Source: Paraburkholderia unamae (GTDB taxonomy: Bacteria > Pseudomonadota > Gammaproteobacteria > Burkholderiales > Burkholderiaceae). Taken from it: a DNA stretch of 64,000 nt. Location: assembly GCF_003268775.1 (NCBI RefSeq), contig NZ_QLSU01000018.1, forward strand, positions 1 to 64,000. The letters are read 5' to 3'. The notes beneath the pieces were generated by a model. The model was not told the DNA's origin and ran no database searches. It saw only the letters and a list, made by a program, of their open reading frames with translations. Below, piece by piece: positions 17,556 to 25,870 of this stretch. The position numbers and the translations under genes are program-made. Numbering within the stretch: the first letter of the stretch is position 1; every line of letters begins with the position of its first letter.

Positions 17556-18722
17556 TTAGCGCGATTCGATCGAGCCGTCGCTGTGCGGCCAGGTCACGAT
17601 GCCCCAGGCAAGCGGCAGATCGCCGATCTGCTTGATCGGCTGGTAGCTGCGCGCGTCGAGCACGTAGACGGCGTCGGAGCGCCCGCAGGCCACGAGCAGC
17701 TTCGCGCCGTCGGGCGTGAAGCTGAAGTGCCAGCAACGCTGGCCGACCGGCACGTCGGCGACATGCTCGTAGCTGTGGCCGTCGAACACCTGCACCGTCT
17801 TGTCCCGTGCGGCGGCGACGAAAAGCCGCCGCCCCTCGGGGCCGAACGCCACGCCATAGGGGCCAAGCCGCGTATCGACGGTCTTTAGCACTTCGAAGGT
17901 GTGCGCGTCGAGCACGACGAACTTGCTGAGCGATTCCAGCGTCACCACGTAGACCTTGCCGTCAGGCGACAGCCGAATGCCGCGCGGACGGCCGCCCGCC
18001 GCGAGCTTCACTGTGCGCACGGGCGCGCCGGTCTGGGCGTGATAGACGGAGACCGTGTCGTCGCCCTCGTTGGTGACGAGCATCGTCTTGCCATCGCGCG
18101 AGAACTCGATGCCTTCGGTTTCGTGGCCGCTCGTCACCGAGCGCACCACGTGCCATGTCTTCATGTCGACGATGGCGATTTCCGCGGGCGGCTGGCTGGC
18201 GTCGTCGTCATCGGCGCCGGGCTTGCCGCCGGGTTTGCTGTCGGCCTGCTTTTCCCCGTGCTTTTCAGCCTGCTGTGCGCCTCCCGCACCCGGCGGCGGG
18301 CCGCCTGTTTCGCCGGGCTCGTAGGTCACGTACGCAAAGCCGTTGCGCACGCGCACATATTCCGGGTTCTTGCCGATCTTCACGCGCTGCACCACGTCTC
18401 CCGAGGCCGTGTCGATCACCGATAGGTCGCCGGTGTTCTTGTTGGCCACGAGCAGCCGCGAGCCGTCCGCGTTCAGACTCAGGCCGCGTGGGCCCGCCGC
18501 GCCCACGGGGAACGTTTTCGTGAGCGTCATCTGCGTGAGGTCGATCACACCCACGCCCGCTTTCTCGCTCGTCACGTAGGCCGTGGGCGTCGACGCCGCG
18601 GCCGTGCCGGCGGCGAACGCCAGCGCGGCCGCGCCGGCGCACGCGCTGAGCGCGTGGACGAGAAAGCGCCGTGGCCGCCTGGGCAAGCCGGGCGGGACGT
18701 GACGAAACCGTGTCTCCTGCAT
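17556..18722 (-). CDS. Exported YVTN-repeat beta-propeller protein (YncE-like, PQQ-associated)
   Basis: A 388-aa periplasmic beta-propeller. A twin-arginine-containing basic start (RRPRR) leads to a hydrophobic segment and an Ala-rich cleavage region near residue 40. YVTN-type repeats follow: TAYVTSEKAGVGVIDL, RLLVANKNTGDLSVIDT, TMLVTNEGDDTVSVYH and LLVACGRSDAVYVLDAR. Between blades, about 135-175, is an insert rich in Gly, Lys and Asp ending DDDDAS, probably disordered. GGAG sits 7 nt before ATG 18722. This family is annotated as associated with PQQ-dependent catabolism, consistent with its place here. Its ligand is unknown. Confidence 0.85.
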   Translation of the reverse strand: MQETRFRHVPPGLPRRPRRFLVHALSACAGAAALAFAAGTAAASTPTAYVTSEKAGVGVIDLTQMTLTKTFPVGAAGPRGLSLNADGSRLLVANKNTGDLSVIDTASGDVVQRVKIGKNPEYVRVRNGFAYVTYEPGETGGPPPGAGGAQQAEKHGEKQADSKPGGKPGADDDDASQPPAEIAIVDMKTWHVVRSVTSGHETEGIEFSRDGKTMLVTNEGDDTVSVYHAQTGAPVRTVKLAAGGRPRGIRLSPDGKVYVVTLESLSKFVVLDAHTFEVLKTVDTRLGPYGVAFGPEGRRLFVAAARDKTVQVFDGHSYEHVADVPVGQRCWHFSFTPDGAKLLVACGRSDAVYVLDARSYQPIKQIGDLPLAWGIVTWPHSDGSIESR

Positions 18723-18957
18723 GGTTATGCTCCGTAGTGAATGCACTGCGCGGCGCACGCGCGCGCCATGCAAGCAAAGTAGTCCATTGAGGGATCGTTT
18801 GACAACGAAAGGCGGCCGGGAGATTTTCCCGAATTGATGCGCCAGCGCCGCGCGGCGGTTCTCAAGCGCCACCCCAAGGGAGACAATGCCTGCGGAGGTG
18901 GCCAATACGTGCTGTACGTGCAGTATGTGCAGGACGTATCGAAACGTGGCCAGAAGC
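18723..18957. promoter_or_regulatory. Divergent promoter region between beta-propeller and tonB genes
   Basis: TTGACA at 18799-18804 fits a rightward -35 box; its complement TTGTCA could serve the leftward gene with CTACTT 17 nt on. Neither -10 box is strong. Three tandem 9-bp units (TACGTGCTG, TACGTGCAG, TATGTGCAG) lie at 18906-18932, just before the tonB start. Confidence 0.35.
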
Positions 18958-19734
18958 ATGATGCGGCAGCTTGCATTGACGACGACCGGTGAATGGCACG
19001 CAGGCGCGACGTGCGACAGGACGCGCGCGCGCCGGTTCGCCGCGACGCTCGGCGCCGTGATCGCCTTGCATGCGGGCCTGCTCGCATGGGTGTTGATGCC
19101 GCGCGAGCGCGAAGTCGAAGCGCCCGCGATCGTGGCGGCGTTGCTGAGCGAAACGCCGGATGCGCCTGCGACTGTGCCTCATGCGCAGACGCGGGCGAGC
19201 GCCGCCCCCTCCGCGCTTCCCGTGCCCGCGCCCGCCCCGCCGCACAATCAGGCGGCGCCGCACCCCAAACCATCGCGCAACAACGCTCCGGCTCACGTGC
19301 CGCCCGCGCCTGCGCCATCGGCCACGCCCGCCGCCGCGTTGCAACCGTCTGCGGCTGTGCAAACCGCCCCGGCCGCACCCGCCACGCCGCCCGCGAACAC
19401 GACCGCAAGCACAGCCGCCCCCGCCGAAGCGCGCCAGGCGCCCGCGTCGAGCGAGCCCAAGACCGTCTCGCATGTCGACTGCGCGATTCCCGCCCCCGAC
19501 TATCCCGACGTCTCGAAGCGCCGCGGCGAAAGCGGCACCGCGCTGGTTCGCTTCGTGGTGGGCCTGAGCGGGCGCATCGAATCCGTTCAACTGCAAAAGA
19601 GCAGCGGCTATGCGCGGCTCGACGAAGCCGCGCTCGCCGCCATTCACGCCGGCACGTGCCAAACGTACCGCGAAAACGGCGAACCAGTGCGCGCCGCATA
19701 CTCGCAATCTTTCGTGTTCGGCTTGAGCGACTAG
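18958..19734 (+). CDS. tonB: TonB energy-transducing protein
   Basis: A 258-aa TonB. A cytoplasmic N-terminus leads to one membrane segment at about 27-46 (RRFAATLGAVIALHAGLLAWVL, with the His typical of TonB). A long Ala/Pro periplasmic linker follows (about 60-160), then a C-terminal TonB domain containing YPDVSKRRGESGTALVRFVV and SGYARLDEAALAAI. The start is uncertain: ATG 18958 and 18961 are adjacent and the SD is weak. exbB follows by 39 nt and exbD overlaps exbB, so this is a complete energising set, likely dedicated to the nearby receptor. Confidence 0.88.
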   Translation: MMRQLALTTTGEWHAGATCDRTRARRFAATLGAVIALHAGLLAWVLMPREREVEAPAIVAALLSETPDAPATVPHAQTRASAAPSALPVPAPAPPHNQAAPHPKPSRNNAPAHVPPAPAPSATPAAALQPSAAVQTAPAAPATPPANTTASTAAPAEARQAPASSEPKTVSHVDCAIPAPDYPDVSKRRGESGTALVRFVVGLSGRIESVQLQKSSGYARLDEAALAAIHAGTCQTYRENGEPVRAAYSQSFVFGLSD

Positions 19735-19773
19735 CCTTGCGCCGATTCCGTCACCGGATCAAAGGAAACGATC

Positions 19774-20622
19774 ATGCAACACTACGGTCTCGCGAATGTC
19801 TGGCAAACCGGCGACTTCGTCACGCGCGGCATACTGGGCGTGTTGATGCTCATGTCGGTGCTCTCGTGGACCGTCATGATCTTCAAGCTGTTCGCGTTCA
19901 TGCGCATCAGGCGCGCGAGCGGGCGCACCGACGCGCAATTCTGGCGCGCGCCCAGTTTCGCGCAGGCGCTCGGCAATCTGCGGGAACTGGCGGAGCGCGC
20001 ACCGGAAACGGCCGCGCGCGACAATCCGCTGCTCGCGCTCGCGCTGGCCGGTGCGGAAGTGGTGCAGCAAAGGCCGACGCAAACTCAAACACAAGCGCAG
20101 GACCGCGCCGAGTTGTCCGAGTGGATCACGCGCCGCCTCCAGCACAGCATGGACGACACCATGGCGCGCCTGCAAAGCGGACTCGCGGTGCTGGCATCGA
20201 TCGGCAGCACCGCGCCGTTCGTCGGGCTGTTCGGCACGGTCTGGGGCATTTATCACGCGCTGATCGTGATCGGCGAAACCGGGCAAACGTCGATCGACCA
20301 TGTGGCGGGACCGGTTGGCGAGTCGCTCATCATGACGGCCTTCGGTCTTTTCGTGGCGATCCCCGCAGTGCTCGGCTACAACGGCCTGACGCGCGCGAAC
20401 CGGACGATCGCCACGCGCCTCAAGCGCTTCGCGCATGGCCTGCACGCGGCGTTCGTGACGGGCGCGCCGTGGCCCGCGAGCGCCGTGCGCGATGCCGCCA
20501 CGCGGCACCCGGCGCGCGACACGGGCAGCCACGTCAAGTCGAACGTCGACGAGAACGTGAGCGCAAACGAGAGCGAAGGCATGAGCGAAAGCGCGAACAC
20601 CGGAGCACTCGGATGGCAATGA
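19774..20622 (+). CDS. exbB: ExbB proton-channel protein
   Basis: A 282-aa ExbB/TolQ/MotA-family inner-membrane protein. Three membrane segments are visible: about 20-42 (GVLMLMSVLSWTVMIF), then the conserved hairpin with GLAVLASIGSTAPFVGLFGTVWGIYHAL (about 132-160) and GESLIMTAFGLFVAIPAVLGYN (about 180-202). The C-terminal tail past 240 is extended, Ser/Asn/Glu-rich and probably disordered. It forms the proton-driven motor with ExbD and TonB. A clear AAAGGAAACGATC leader precedes the ATG. Confidence 0.93.
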   Translation: MQHYGLANVWQTGDFVTRGILGVLMLMSVLSWTVMIFKLFAFMRIRRASGRTDAQFWRAPSFAQALGNLRELAERAPETAARDNPLLALALAGAEVVQQRPTQTQTQAQDRAELSEWITRRLQHSMDDTMARLQSGLAVLASIGSTAPFVGLFGTVWGIYHALIVIGETGQTSIDHVAGPVGESLIMTAFGLFVAIPAVLGYNGLTRANRTIATRLKRFAHGLHAAFVTGAPWPASAVRDAATRHPARDTGSHVKSNVDENVSANESEGMSESANTGALGWQ

Positions 20623-21032
20623 CACCTTTCTCCGACGACGAAGACGCGCCGATGAGCGAAATCAACATGACGCCGCTCGTCGACGTCATGCTCGTACTCC
20701 TGATCATTTTCCTCGTCACGATTCCGGCGATGCAGCACGCCGTGAAAATCGACCTGCCGCACGCGAGCAGCCAGCCCGATGTCGTGAAGCCCGCGCATCT
20801 GGACATTTCCGTGCGCGCGGACGGCTCGATGCTTTGGGACGACCATCCCGTGACCGACGCCGCCCTGCGCGAGAAGATCGCCGCGGCGGCGCGCATGCAG
20901 CCGCAGCCCGAACTGCATTTGCGCGCCGACCGCCTGGTGCCGTACGAGCGCGTGGCGAACGTGATGTCGGCCGCGCAGGCCGGTGGCCTGACGAAAATCG
21001 CCTTCGTGACCGAGCCGCGCACGAAGCCATGA
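20613..21032 (+). CDS. exbD: ExbD proton-channel protein
   Basis: A 139-aa ExbD. A short cytoplasmic start with the usual MSEINMTPLVDVMLVLLIIFLV is followed by a periplasmic domain. The essential membrane aspartate is the Asp in LVDVMLV. GGAG lies 7 nt before ATG 20613, favouring it over the second ATG at 20619, which overlaps the exbB stop. The gene ends the tonB-exbB-exbD unit. Confidence 0.93.
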   Translation: MAMTPFSDDEDAPMSEINMTPLVDVMLVLLIIFLVTIPAMQHAVKIDLPHASSQPDVVKPAHLDISVRADGSMLWDDHPVTDAALREKIAAAARMQPQPELHLRADRLVPYERVANVMSAAQAGGLTKIAFVTEPRTKP

Positions 21033-21151
21033 ACCCGCGGCAACCGCGCCACGACTAAGGCATCCCTTAGCGCAACCCAAAGAATCTCTGAGTTCAGCTT
21101 CGCGTGCGCTTTCGCTATCGTGGCCACATGAGCCACAGCGAGGAGCGCACC

Positions 21152-21916
21152 ATGGAGGCCCTGATATTCGACGTCGACGGCACGCTCGCCGACACCGAAA
21201 CCGCGCATCTGCATGCATTCAACGCCGCATTTGCCGAAGTCGGACTCGACTGGTACTGGGACGAAGCGCTCTATACGCGCCTGCTGAACGTGGCGGGCGG
21301 CAAGGAGCGCCTGCTGCATTACTGGCACGTTGCCGACCTGGAGTGCGCGGACGGTTCGTGCATCCACGACGTGATCGAGGCGGTCCATGCGGTGAAGACG
21401 CGCCACTACGCGGCCCGCGTGAGCGGCGGCGGCTTGCCGCTGCGTCCGGGCATTGCGCGCCTGATGGCCGAGGCGCATGCCGCCGGTCTGCCCGTTGCAA
21501 TCGCCACGACCACCACGCCCGCCAATCTCGACGCGCTGCTGCGTGCGCCGTTCGGCCCCGCGTGGCGCGAGCGCTTTGCCGCCATCGCGGACGCGGGCAC
21601 GACCCAGGTGAAAAAGCCCGCACCCGATGTCTATCTCGACGTGCTGCGCCAGCTCGGCCTGCGCGGCGCGAACTGCATGGCCTTCGAAGACTCCGCGAAC
21701 GGCCTGCGCGCCGCGCGCGCGGCCGGCGTGCCCACGGTGGTGACGCCCACCGCGTACACCGCGCACGATGCATTCGAAGGCGCGCTGGCCGTGCTCCCGC
21801 ACCTGGGCGATCCGCACGCGCCCATCGCTTCGCCACTCGAAGGCGAGGCGCCCGGCTGGGTGGATCTCATGACTTTGCGGCGCTGGCATCGGCACGCGCT
21901 GAGCGCGACGGCCTGA
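21152..21916 (+). CDS. HAD-family phosphatase, CbbY type
   Basis: A 254-aa HAD-superfamily hydrolase. Motif I DVDGTLADTE gives the nucleophile Asp8 and acid Asp10. Motif II is the Thr run in AIATTTTPAN, motif III the Lys in QVKKPAPDVY, and motif IV FEDSANGLRAARAAG. The larger cap and EDS pattern match CbbY, a xylulose-1,5-bisphosphate phosphatase that clears a Rubisco misfire product. GAGGAG lies 7 nt before the ATG. It is 2 nt from a Gph/CbbZ-like gene. Without Rubisco genes in view, the Calvin-cycle link is inferred. Confidence 0.85.
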   Translation: MEALIFDVDGTLADTETAHLHAFNAAFAEVGLDWYWDEALYTRLLNVAGGKERLLHYWHVADLECADGSCIHDVIEAVHAVKTRHYAARVSGGGLPLRPGIARLMAEAHAAGLPVAIATTTTPANLDALLRAPFGPAWRERFAAIADAGTTQVKKPAPDVYLDVLRQLGLRGANCMAFEDSANGLRAARAAGVPTVVTPTAYTAHDAFEGALAVLPHLGDPHAPIASPLEGEAPGWVDLMTLRRWHRHALSATA

Positions 21917-21918
21917 GC

Positions 21919-22629
21919 ATGCGTACGCCTCAATCAACCGGGAGCGAGCCGGTGCGGGCCGTGTTGCTCGACCTCGACGGCACGATGGTCGATACCGCGC
22001 CCGATCTCGCCGAAGCGCTTGCCCGCACGCTCGCCGCATTCGATGCGCCGCCCTTGCCGCTCGCGACGGTGCGCGGGTTGATCGGCCATGGCGTTGCCCA
22101 ACTCGTCAGGCAGGCGCTGGAGGTCGCCGGGCTCGCCGCTGAAATCGACGGCACACGTGCGCTTGCGGACTTTCAGCGTCACTACGCCGAAACCAATGGC
22201 CGCTACGGCCGTGTTTTCCCAAACGTCGTCGCGGGTCTCGATGCATTGAAGCAGCGGGGCTACCGCCTTGCCTGCGTCACGAACAAGCCGCGTGCGCTAG
22301 CCGGGCCGTTGCTGAGGGAAACGGGCATCGCCGCGTATCTCGACGCGCTGGTAGCGGGCGACACCATCGCCAGCATGAAACCCGCACCCGAGCCCCTGTG
22401 GCACGCCTGCCGCTTGCTCGACGCACCGCCGCAGCGCGCGGTGATGGTGGGCGACTCGGCCGTCGATGCCGAGGCGGCGCGCGCGGCGGGCGTGCCGGTG
22501 TTCATCGTGGACTATGGCTATGCCGGGCCACAAGGCGCGAGCGCGCTGTCATGCGACGCGCTGATCGATTCGCTCGCGGTGTTGCCTGCGATGTTGCCTG
22601 CCTTGCTGGCCTCGCGCGCCACGGCGTGA
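21919..22629 (+). CDS. Phosphoglycolate phosphatase-like HAD hydrolase (Gph/CbbZ type)
   Basis: A 236-aa HAD phosphatase with motif I LLDLDGTMVDTAPDLA, motif II CVTNKPRALA, the conserved Lys in SMKPAPEPLWHAC and motif IV MVGDSAVDAEAARAAG. The TAPDL segment and length are typical of phosphoglycolate phosphatases, which detoxify 2-phosphoglycolate from Rubisco oxygenation or DNA repair. It is co-transcribed with the CbbY-like gene, a pairing known from cbb operons. The C-terminus is repetitive (Leu-Pro-Ala). Confidence 0.85.
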   Translation: MRTPQSTGSEPVRAVLLDLDGTMVDTAPDLAEALARTLAAFDAPPLPLATVRGLIGHGVAQLVRQALEVAGLAAEIDGTRALADFQRHYAETNGRYGRVFPNVVAGLDALKQRGYRLACVTNKPRALAGPLLRETGIAAYLDALVAGDTIASMKPAPEPLWHACRLLDAPPQRAVMVGDSAVDAEAARAAGVPVFIVDYGYAGPQGASALSCDALIDSLAVLPAMLPALLASRATA

Positions 22630-22658
22630 CCACGCGGCCGCACACGCAACCGCGCGCC

Positions 22659-23057
22659 TTATAGAACAGCCTCCAGCCGGTCGATGACGCCGGGCCAGCC
22701 ACCGCTCATGCCGTGGAACGCGGCCTTGCCGAGCGGCGAGTCGAGGTCGAAGCCACGATGTTCGAGCGAAAGGCGCGTGCCCTCGCCTTCGGCGGCCAGC
22801 CGCCAGGTGATCGTCGTGTTCAGCGTGCCGGGCGCGAACGAGTACGACAACAGCCGCTCGGGCTCGACGGCGACGACCTCGCAAGGCTGCAAACCCCATT
22901 GGCCCATATCGAGCGTAAAGCGATGCCCGAGCACCGCCCGCACATCGCCTGCGGCCCACCAGCGCGCGTGAATGGCCGGGTCGGTCAGCGCCGCCCACAC
23001 TCTGGCCGGTGCATGCGGAATAAAACGGGTGAGCTGTATCAGGCCGGGTTCGGTCAT
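22659..23057 (-). CDS. SRPBCC/AHSA1-family protein
   Basis: A 132-aa START-like protein of the Aha1/CalC group. It shows TRFIPHAPARVWAALTDPAIHARWW near the start and LEHRGFDLD then MSGGWPGVIDRLEAVL near the end, the usual helix-grip pattern. Function is not known for most members; ligand binding is assumed. Its start overlaps the stop of the ArsR-type gene by one base, and this ArsR-SRPBCC pairing is common in proteobacteria. GTG 23060 is an alternative start. Confidence 0.83.
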   Translation of the reverse strand: MTEPGLIQLTRFIPHAPARVWAALTDPAIHARWWAAGDVRAVLGHRFTLDMGQWGLQPCEVVAVEPERLLSYSFAPGTLNTTITWRLAAEGEGTRLSLEHRGFDLDSPLGKAAFHGMSGGWPGVIDRLEAVL

Positions 23058-23368
23058 CACTTGTCCTTGTCCAGTGCTTCAGTGAGTGCATCGAGGCGTT
23101 GCCCCCAGTACCGCTCGAAGGGATGCAGCCATTGCGCGAGCGCGCCCAACGCCTGCGCGTTGAGGTGATAGACACGCTGCCTGCCACGCGCCTCTTCGCT
23201 GACGAGGCCCGCGAGACGGAGCACCTGCAAGTGCTCGGAAATCGCCGGGCGGTTCACGGCGAACGAGGCGGCGATCTCCCCGGCCGCGCGCGGGCCGTCG
23301 CGCAGCATCTCCAGGATCTGCCGCCGCGTCGGGTTGACAATCGCGCCAAAGATGTCGGTCGTGGCCAT
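23057..23368 (-). CDS. ArsR-family transcriptional regulator
   Basis: A 103-aa winged-helix regulator. The HTH region reads NPTRRQILEMLRDGPRAAGEIAASF, then VNRPAISEHLQVLRLAGLV as the recognition helix, and the wing is GRQRVYHLN. No metal-binding cysteines are present, so it is not a classical metal sensor. It is the first gene of the pair with the SRPBCC protein and probably represses this unit. The upstream 253 nt to the GntR gene is a divergent control region. Confidence 0.88.
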   Translation of the reverse strand: MATTDIFGAIVNPTRRQILEMLRDGPRAAGEIAASFAVNRPAISEHLQVLRLAGLVSEEARGRQRVYHLNAQALGALAQWLHPFERYWGQRLDALTEALDKDK

Positions 23369-23594
23369 GCGCGCAGTATATGTCGGAACTCTCCGACGCG
23401 TCCATTTTTCCCGCCGTCGCCGCAGACCAACCCGGCGGATTCGCGTACGCTTGGCGCGCTGCGCAACCCGCACCGATCCTGCGCGGGCGGGGGCTTCGCC
23501 GCCCGCTGCGATCCGGCCCGATTCAACCCTATCGAGCACGCTCACGCAACGCGTAAACCCTTATTTTTGCTGCGTCTATTATCAACCTATACTG

Positions 23595-23613
23595 TGTCTA
23601 CAGTTTGTAGACA
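23595..23613. promoter_or_regulatory. Perfect inverted repeat operator for the GntR/FadR regulator
   Basis: TGTCTAC-N5-GTAGACA, 7-bp arms, lies 8 nt before the ATG of the GntR gene. A TATACT box at 23588-23593 touches it, with TTTTGC 17 nt further upstream as a possible -35. Such sites next to the -10 box are typical of FadR-subfamily autorepression. Confidence 0.7.
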
Positions 23614-23621
23614 GATGAGCC

Positions 23622-24353
23622 ATGCCAAAACCCAAGCTTCAGCTGGCCGCCGCGGACACCGAGTCCGGCGCGTCGGCAGACCGAAAGAACGTGATGGCGG
23701 AAACGCTTCGGCGCCGCATCGTGAGCATGGAGCTCGCGCCGGGCGCCGCCGTTGACGAGCTGGCGTTGAGCGAGGAGTTCGGGCTCTCGCGGCCGCCCGT
23801 ACGCGAGTTGCTGCGCCAGATGGCCGCCGAAGGCTATCTGGAGCTCGAGCCCAACCGCCCCGCCCGCGTCTCGCCGATGAGCTATCAGTCGCTGCGCAGC
23901 TTTTTCCTTGCCGCGCCGCTCATCTACGTCGCGACGACGCAACTGGCCGCAAGCCACGCCACGCCCGAGGAAGTGGAACGCCTGAAAGCCATCCAGGCGC
24001 AGTTCCGCACCTCGATCGAGGAGAACGATCTGGTGGCGCGCGTGCTGCACAACGACGAGTTTCACCACGAGATTGGCCGGATCGCGCGCAACACATACTT
24101 GATGCCGAGCCTGCGCCGCGTGCTGATCGACCACGCGCGCCTTGGCAAGATCTTCTACCGCGCGCCCGCCACGAGCGACATGCAGCGCGATCTGGAAAAG
24201 GCGGTGGAGCAGCACGACCAGATCATCGAGGCCATCGCGCGGCGCGACCCCGAAGCCGCGGGTGAACTGGTGCGCAGCCATATGGAGCTGTCGCGCCGGC
24301 GCATGGCGGAGTACGTGATTCCGGAAGGTCTGAACGTAGCCATCCAGTTTTAA
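23622..24353 (+). CDS. GntR-family regulator, FadR/FCD subfamily
   Basis: A 243-aa regulator. The winged helix is at about 25-90 (MAETLRRRIVSMELAPGAAVDELALSEEF, LSRPPVRELLRQMAAEGYLEL). The C-terminal FCD domain has the metal or ligand histidines visible in HNDEFHHEIGRIARN, LIDHARLG, AVEQHDQIIEAI and VRSHMELSRRRM. It sits upstream of the oxidase-MFS-DapA-ALDH genes in the same direction and is the likely local regulator. A perfect inverted repeat overlaps its own promoter. Confidence 0.88.
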   Translation: MPKPKLQLAAADTESGASADRKNVMAETLRRRIVSMELAPGAAVDELALSEEFGLSRPPVRELLRQMAAEGYLELEPNRPARVSPMSYQSLRSFFLAAPLIYVATTQLAASHATPEEVERLKAIQAQFRTSIEENDLVARVLHNDEFHHEIGRIARNTYLMPSLRRVLIDHARLGKIFYRAPATSDMQRDLEKAVEQHDQIIEAIARRDPEAAGELVRSHMELSRRRMAEYVIPEGLNVAIQF

Positions 24354-24366
24354 GGGCCGCGCAGGG

Positions 24367-24392
24367 CGGCGCACGTAGTCTGTCGTGCGCCG
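24367..24392. terminator. Hairpin after the GntR gene
   Basis: CGGCGCACG-N8-CGTGCGCCG, a 9-bp perfect stem 13 nt after the stop codon. There is no T-tract. It may separate the regulator transcript from the downstream catabolic genes. Confidence 0.5.
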
Positions 24393-24441
24393 TCGGTCGC
24401 ATCACGCGGCGGTCGGTTCACAGGCGACATGGGATTTAGGA

Positions 24442-25761
24442 ATGCAAAACGTTACATCGCTTCCCGCGGACGACAGGATGTGCGGCTGGTATCACACGAG
24501 CCCGCAGCGCCACCCAAGGCCGAGCCACGCGGGGCAAACGAAGGCGCGCTGGGCCGTGGTGGGCGCAGGATTCACGGGACTGGCCGCCGCGCGTCAGCTC
24601 GCCCTGAATTTTCCCGACGACGAGATCGTGCTCGTCGAAGCGCAGGAGGTGGGCTTCGGCACCTCGGGGCGCAACGCGGGCTTTGCAATCGACCTGCCGC
24701 ACGATATCGGCGCCGACGACTATATCGGCGACATCGCCACGGCGAAGACCACGTTGAAGCTCAACGTGCTCGGCCAGACGATCCTGCGCGACATCGTCGC
24801 GACGCATGGCATCGACTGTCATTTGAGCGCTTCCGGCAAGTATCAGGCGGCGGTGGCCGAGCGCGGCGTGGCGGTGCTCGACGCCTACCGGCGCGGCCTC
24901 GACAAGCTCGGCCAGCCGTACGAGGTGATCGAAGGCAAGGACCTGCCCTCGCACATAGGCACGTCGTTCTATCGCAAGGCCTTGTTCACGCCCGGCACCG
25001 TACTCGTGCAGCCTTCGGCGCTCGTCAAGGGTCTTGCCGATGCGTTGCCGTCCAATGTCACGCTGCACGAGCACACACCCATTACCGATGTCGAGTATGG
25101 CGAGAAGATCGTGCTCGCACATCGCGGCGGCCGCATCACGGCAGACAAGCTCGTGCTCGCGAACAACGCGTTCGGCATGCGCTTCGGCTTTCTTCAGCGC
25201 ACGATGCTGCCCGTGTTCCTCTATGCGAGCCTCACCCGGCCGCTAACCGAAGCCGAACAGGCGCAGCTCGGCGGCAAGCCGTTCTGGGGCGTGATACCGG
25301 CGGACCCGTTCGGCAGCACGCTGCGCCGCACGCACGACAACCGCATCCTGGTGCGCAACAGTTTCAGCTTCAACCCCGACGGCCGCCCGAAGGAACAGTA
25401 CCTCTCGCGCTTCGCCGAGCGCCATCGCCGCTCGTTCGAACGGCGCTTCCCGATGCTGCCGGATGTCGGGTTCGATTACACGTGGAGCGGTTCGCTGGCG
25501 CTCTCGCACAATCACAAGGGGTTCTTCGGGCAGCTCGCGCCCAATGTCTATGGCGCGCTGTGCTGCAACGGTCTGGGCATCACGCGCGGCACCGTCACGG
25601 GCACCCTGCTCGCCGACTGGCTCGCGGGCAAGCGCGGCGATCTGATCGATTTTCTGCTGGCGACATCGGGCCCGAACAAGACCCCGCCGGAACCTTTCCT
25701 CTCGATGGGCGTGAACGCCACCCTGTGGTGGGGGCAACGCAAGGCGGGACTGGAAAGCTGA
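24442..25761 (+). CDS. FAD-dependent amine/amino-acid oxidase (DAO fold, OrdL/PuuB-like)
   Basis: A 439-aa flavoprotein. The dinucleotide-binding motif WAVVGAGFTGLAAARQLA lies at about 37-54, followed by VGFGTSGRNAGFA, the RNAGF block typical of PuuB/OrdL and related oxidases. The C-terminal GALCCNGLGITRGTVTGTLLADW closes the FAD site. Family members oxidise secondary amines such as gamma-glutamylputrescine or D-amino acids. With the DapA-type gene and PuuC-like ALDH nearby, the substrate could be a polyamine derivative or a D-amino/imino acid. The SD before ATG 24442 is very close, so the start is moderately certain. Confidence 0.85.
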   Translation: MQNVTSLPADDRMCGWYHTSPQRHPRPSHAGQTKARWAVVGAGFTGLAAARQLALNFPDDEIVLVEAQEVGFGTSGRNAGFAIDLPHDIGADDYIGDIATAKTTLKLNVLGQTILRDIVATHGIDCHLSASGKYQAAVAERGVAVLDAYRRGLDKLGQPYEVIEGKDLPSHIGTSFYRKALFTPGTVLVQPSALVKGLADALPSNVTLHEHTPITDVEYGEKIVLAHRGGRITADKLVLANNAFGMRFGFLQRTMLPVFLYASLTRPLTEAEQAQLGGKPFWGVIPADPFGSTLRRTHDNRILVRNSFSFNPDGRPKEQYLSRFAERHRRSFERRFPMLPDVGFDYTWSGSLALSHNHKGFFGQLAPNVYGALCCNGLGITRGTVTGTLLADWLAGKRGDLIDFLLATSGPNKTPPEPFLSMGVNATLWWGQRKAGLES

Positions 25762-25845
25762 ACGTATTCCGGCCACGCGAGGCCGGGCAAAGCGGCGACA
25801 AGCCCGCTATTCGACTGAACATATTGCATTCGATACATTCAGGAT

Positions 25846-25870
25846 CGCGAACCAATATACAAGGTTCGCG
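25846..25870. promoter_or_regulatory. Inverted repeat upstream of the MFS gene
   Basis: CGCGAACC-N9-GGTTCGCG, 8-bp perfect arms, with TATACA inside the spacer that could be a -10 box. A second hairpin GGGATG-N5-CATCCC follows at 25873-25889, just ahead of the ribosome site GAAGGAGA. This looks like a control region for the MFS-DapA-ALDH genes. Confidence 0.55.
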
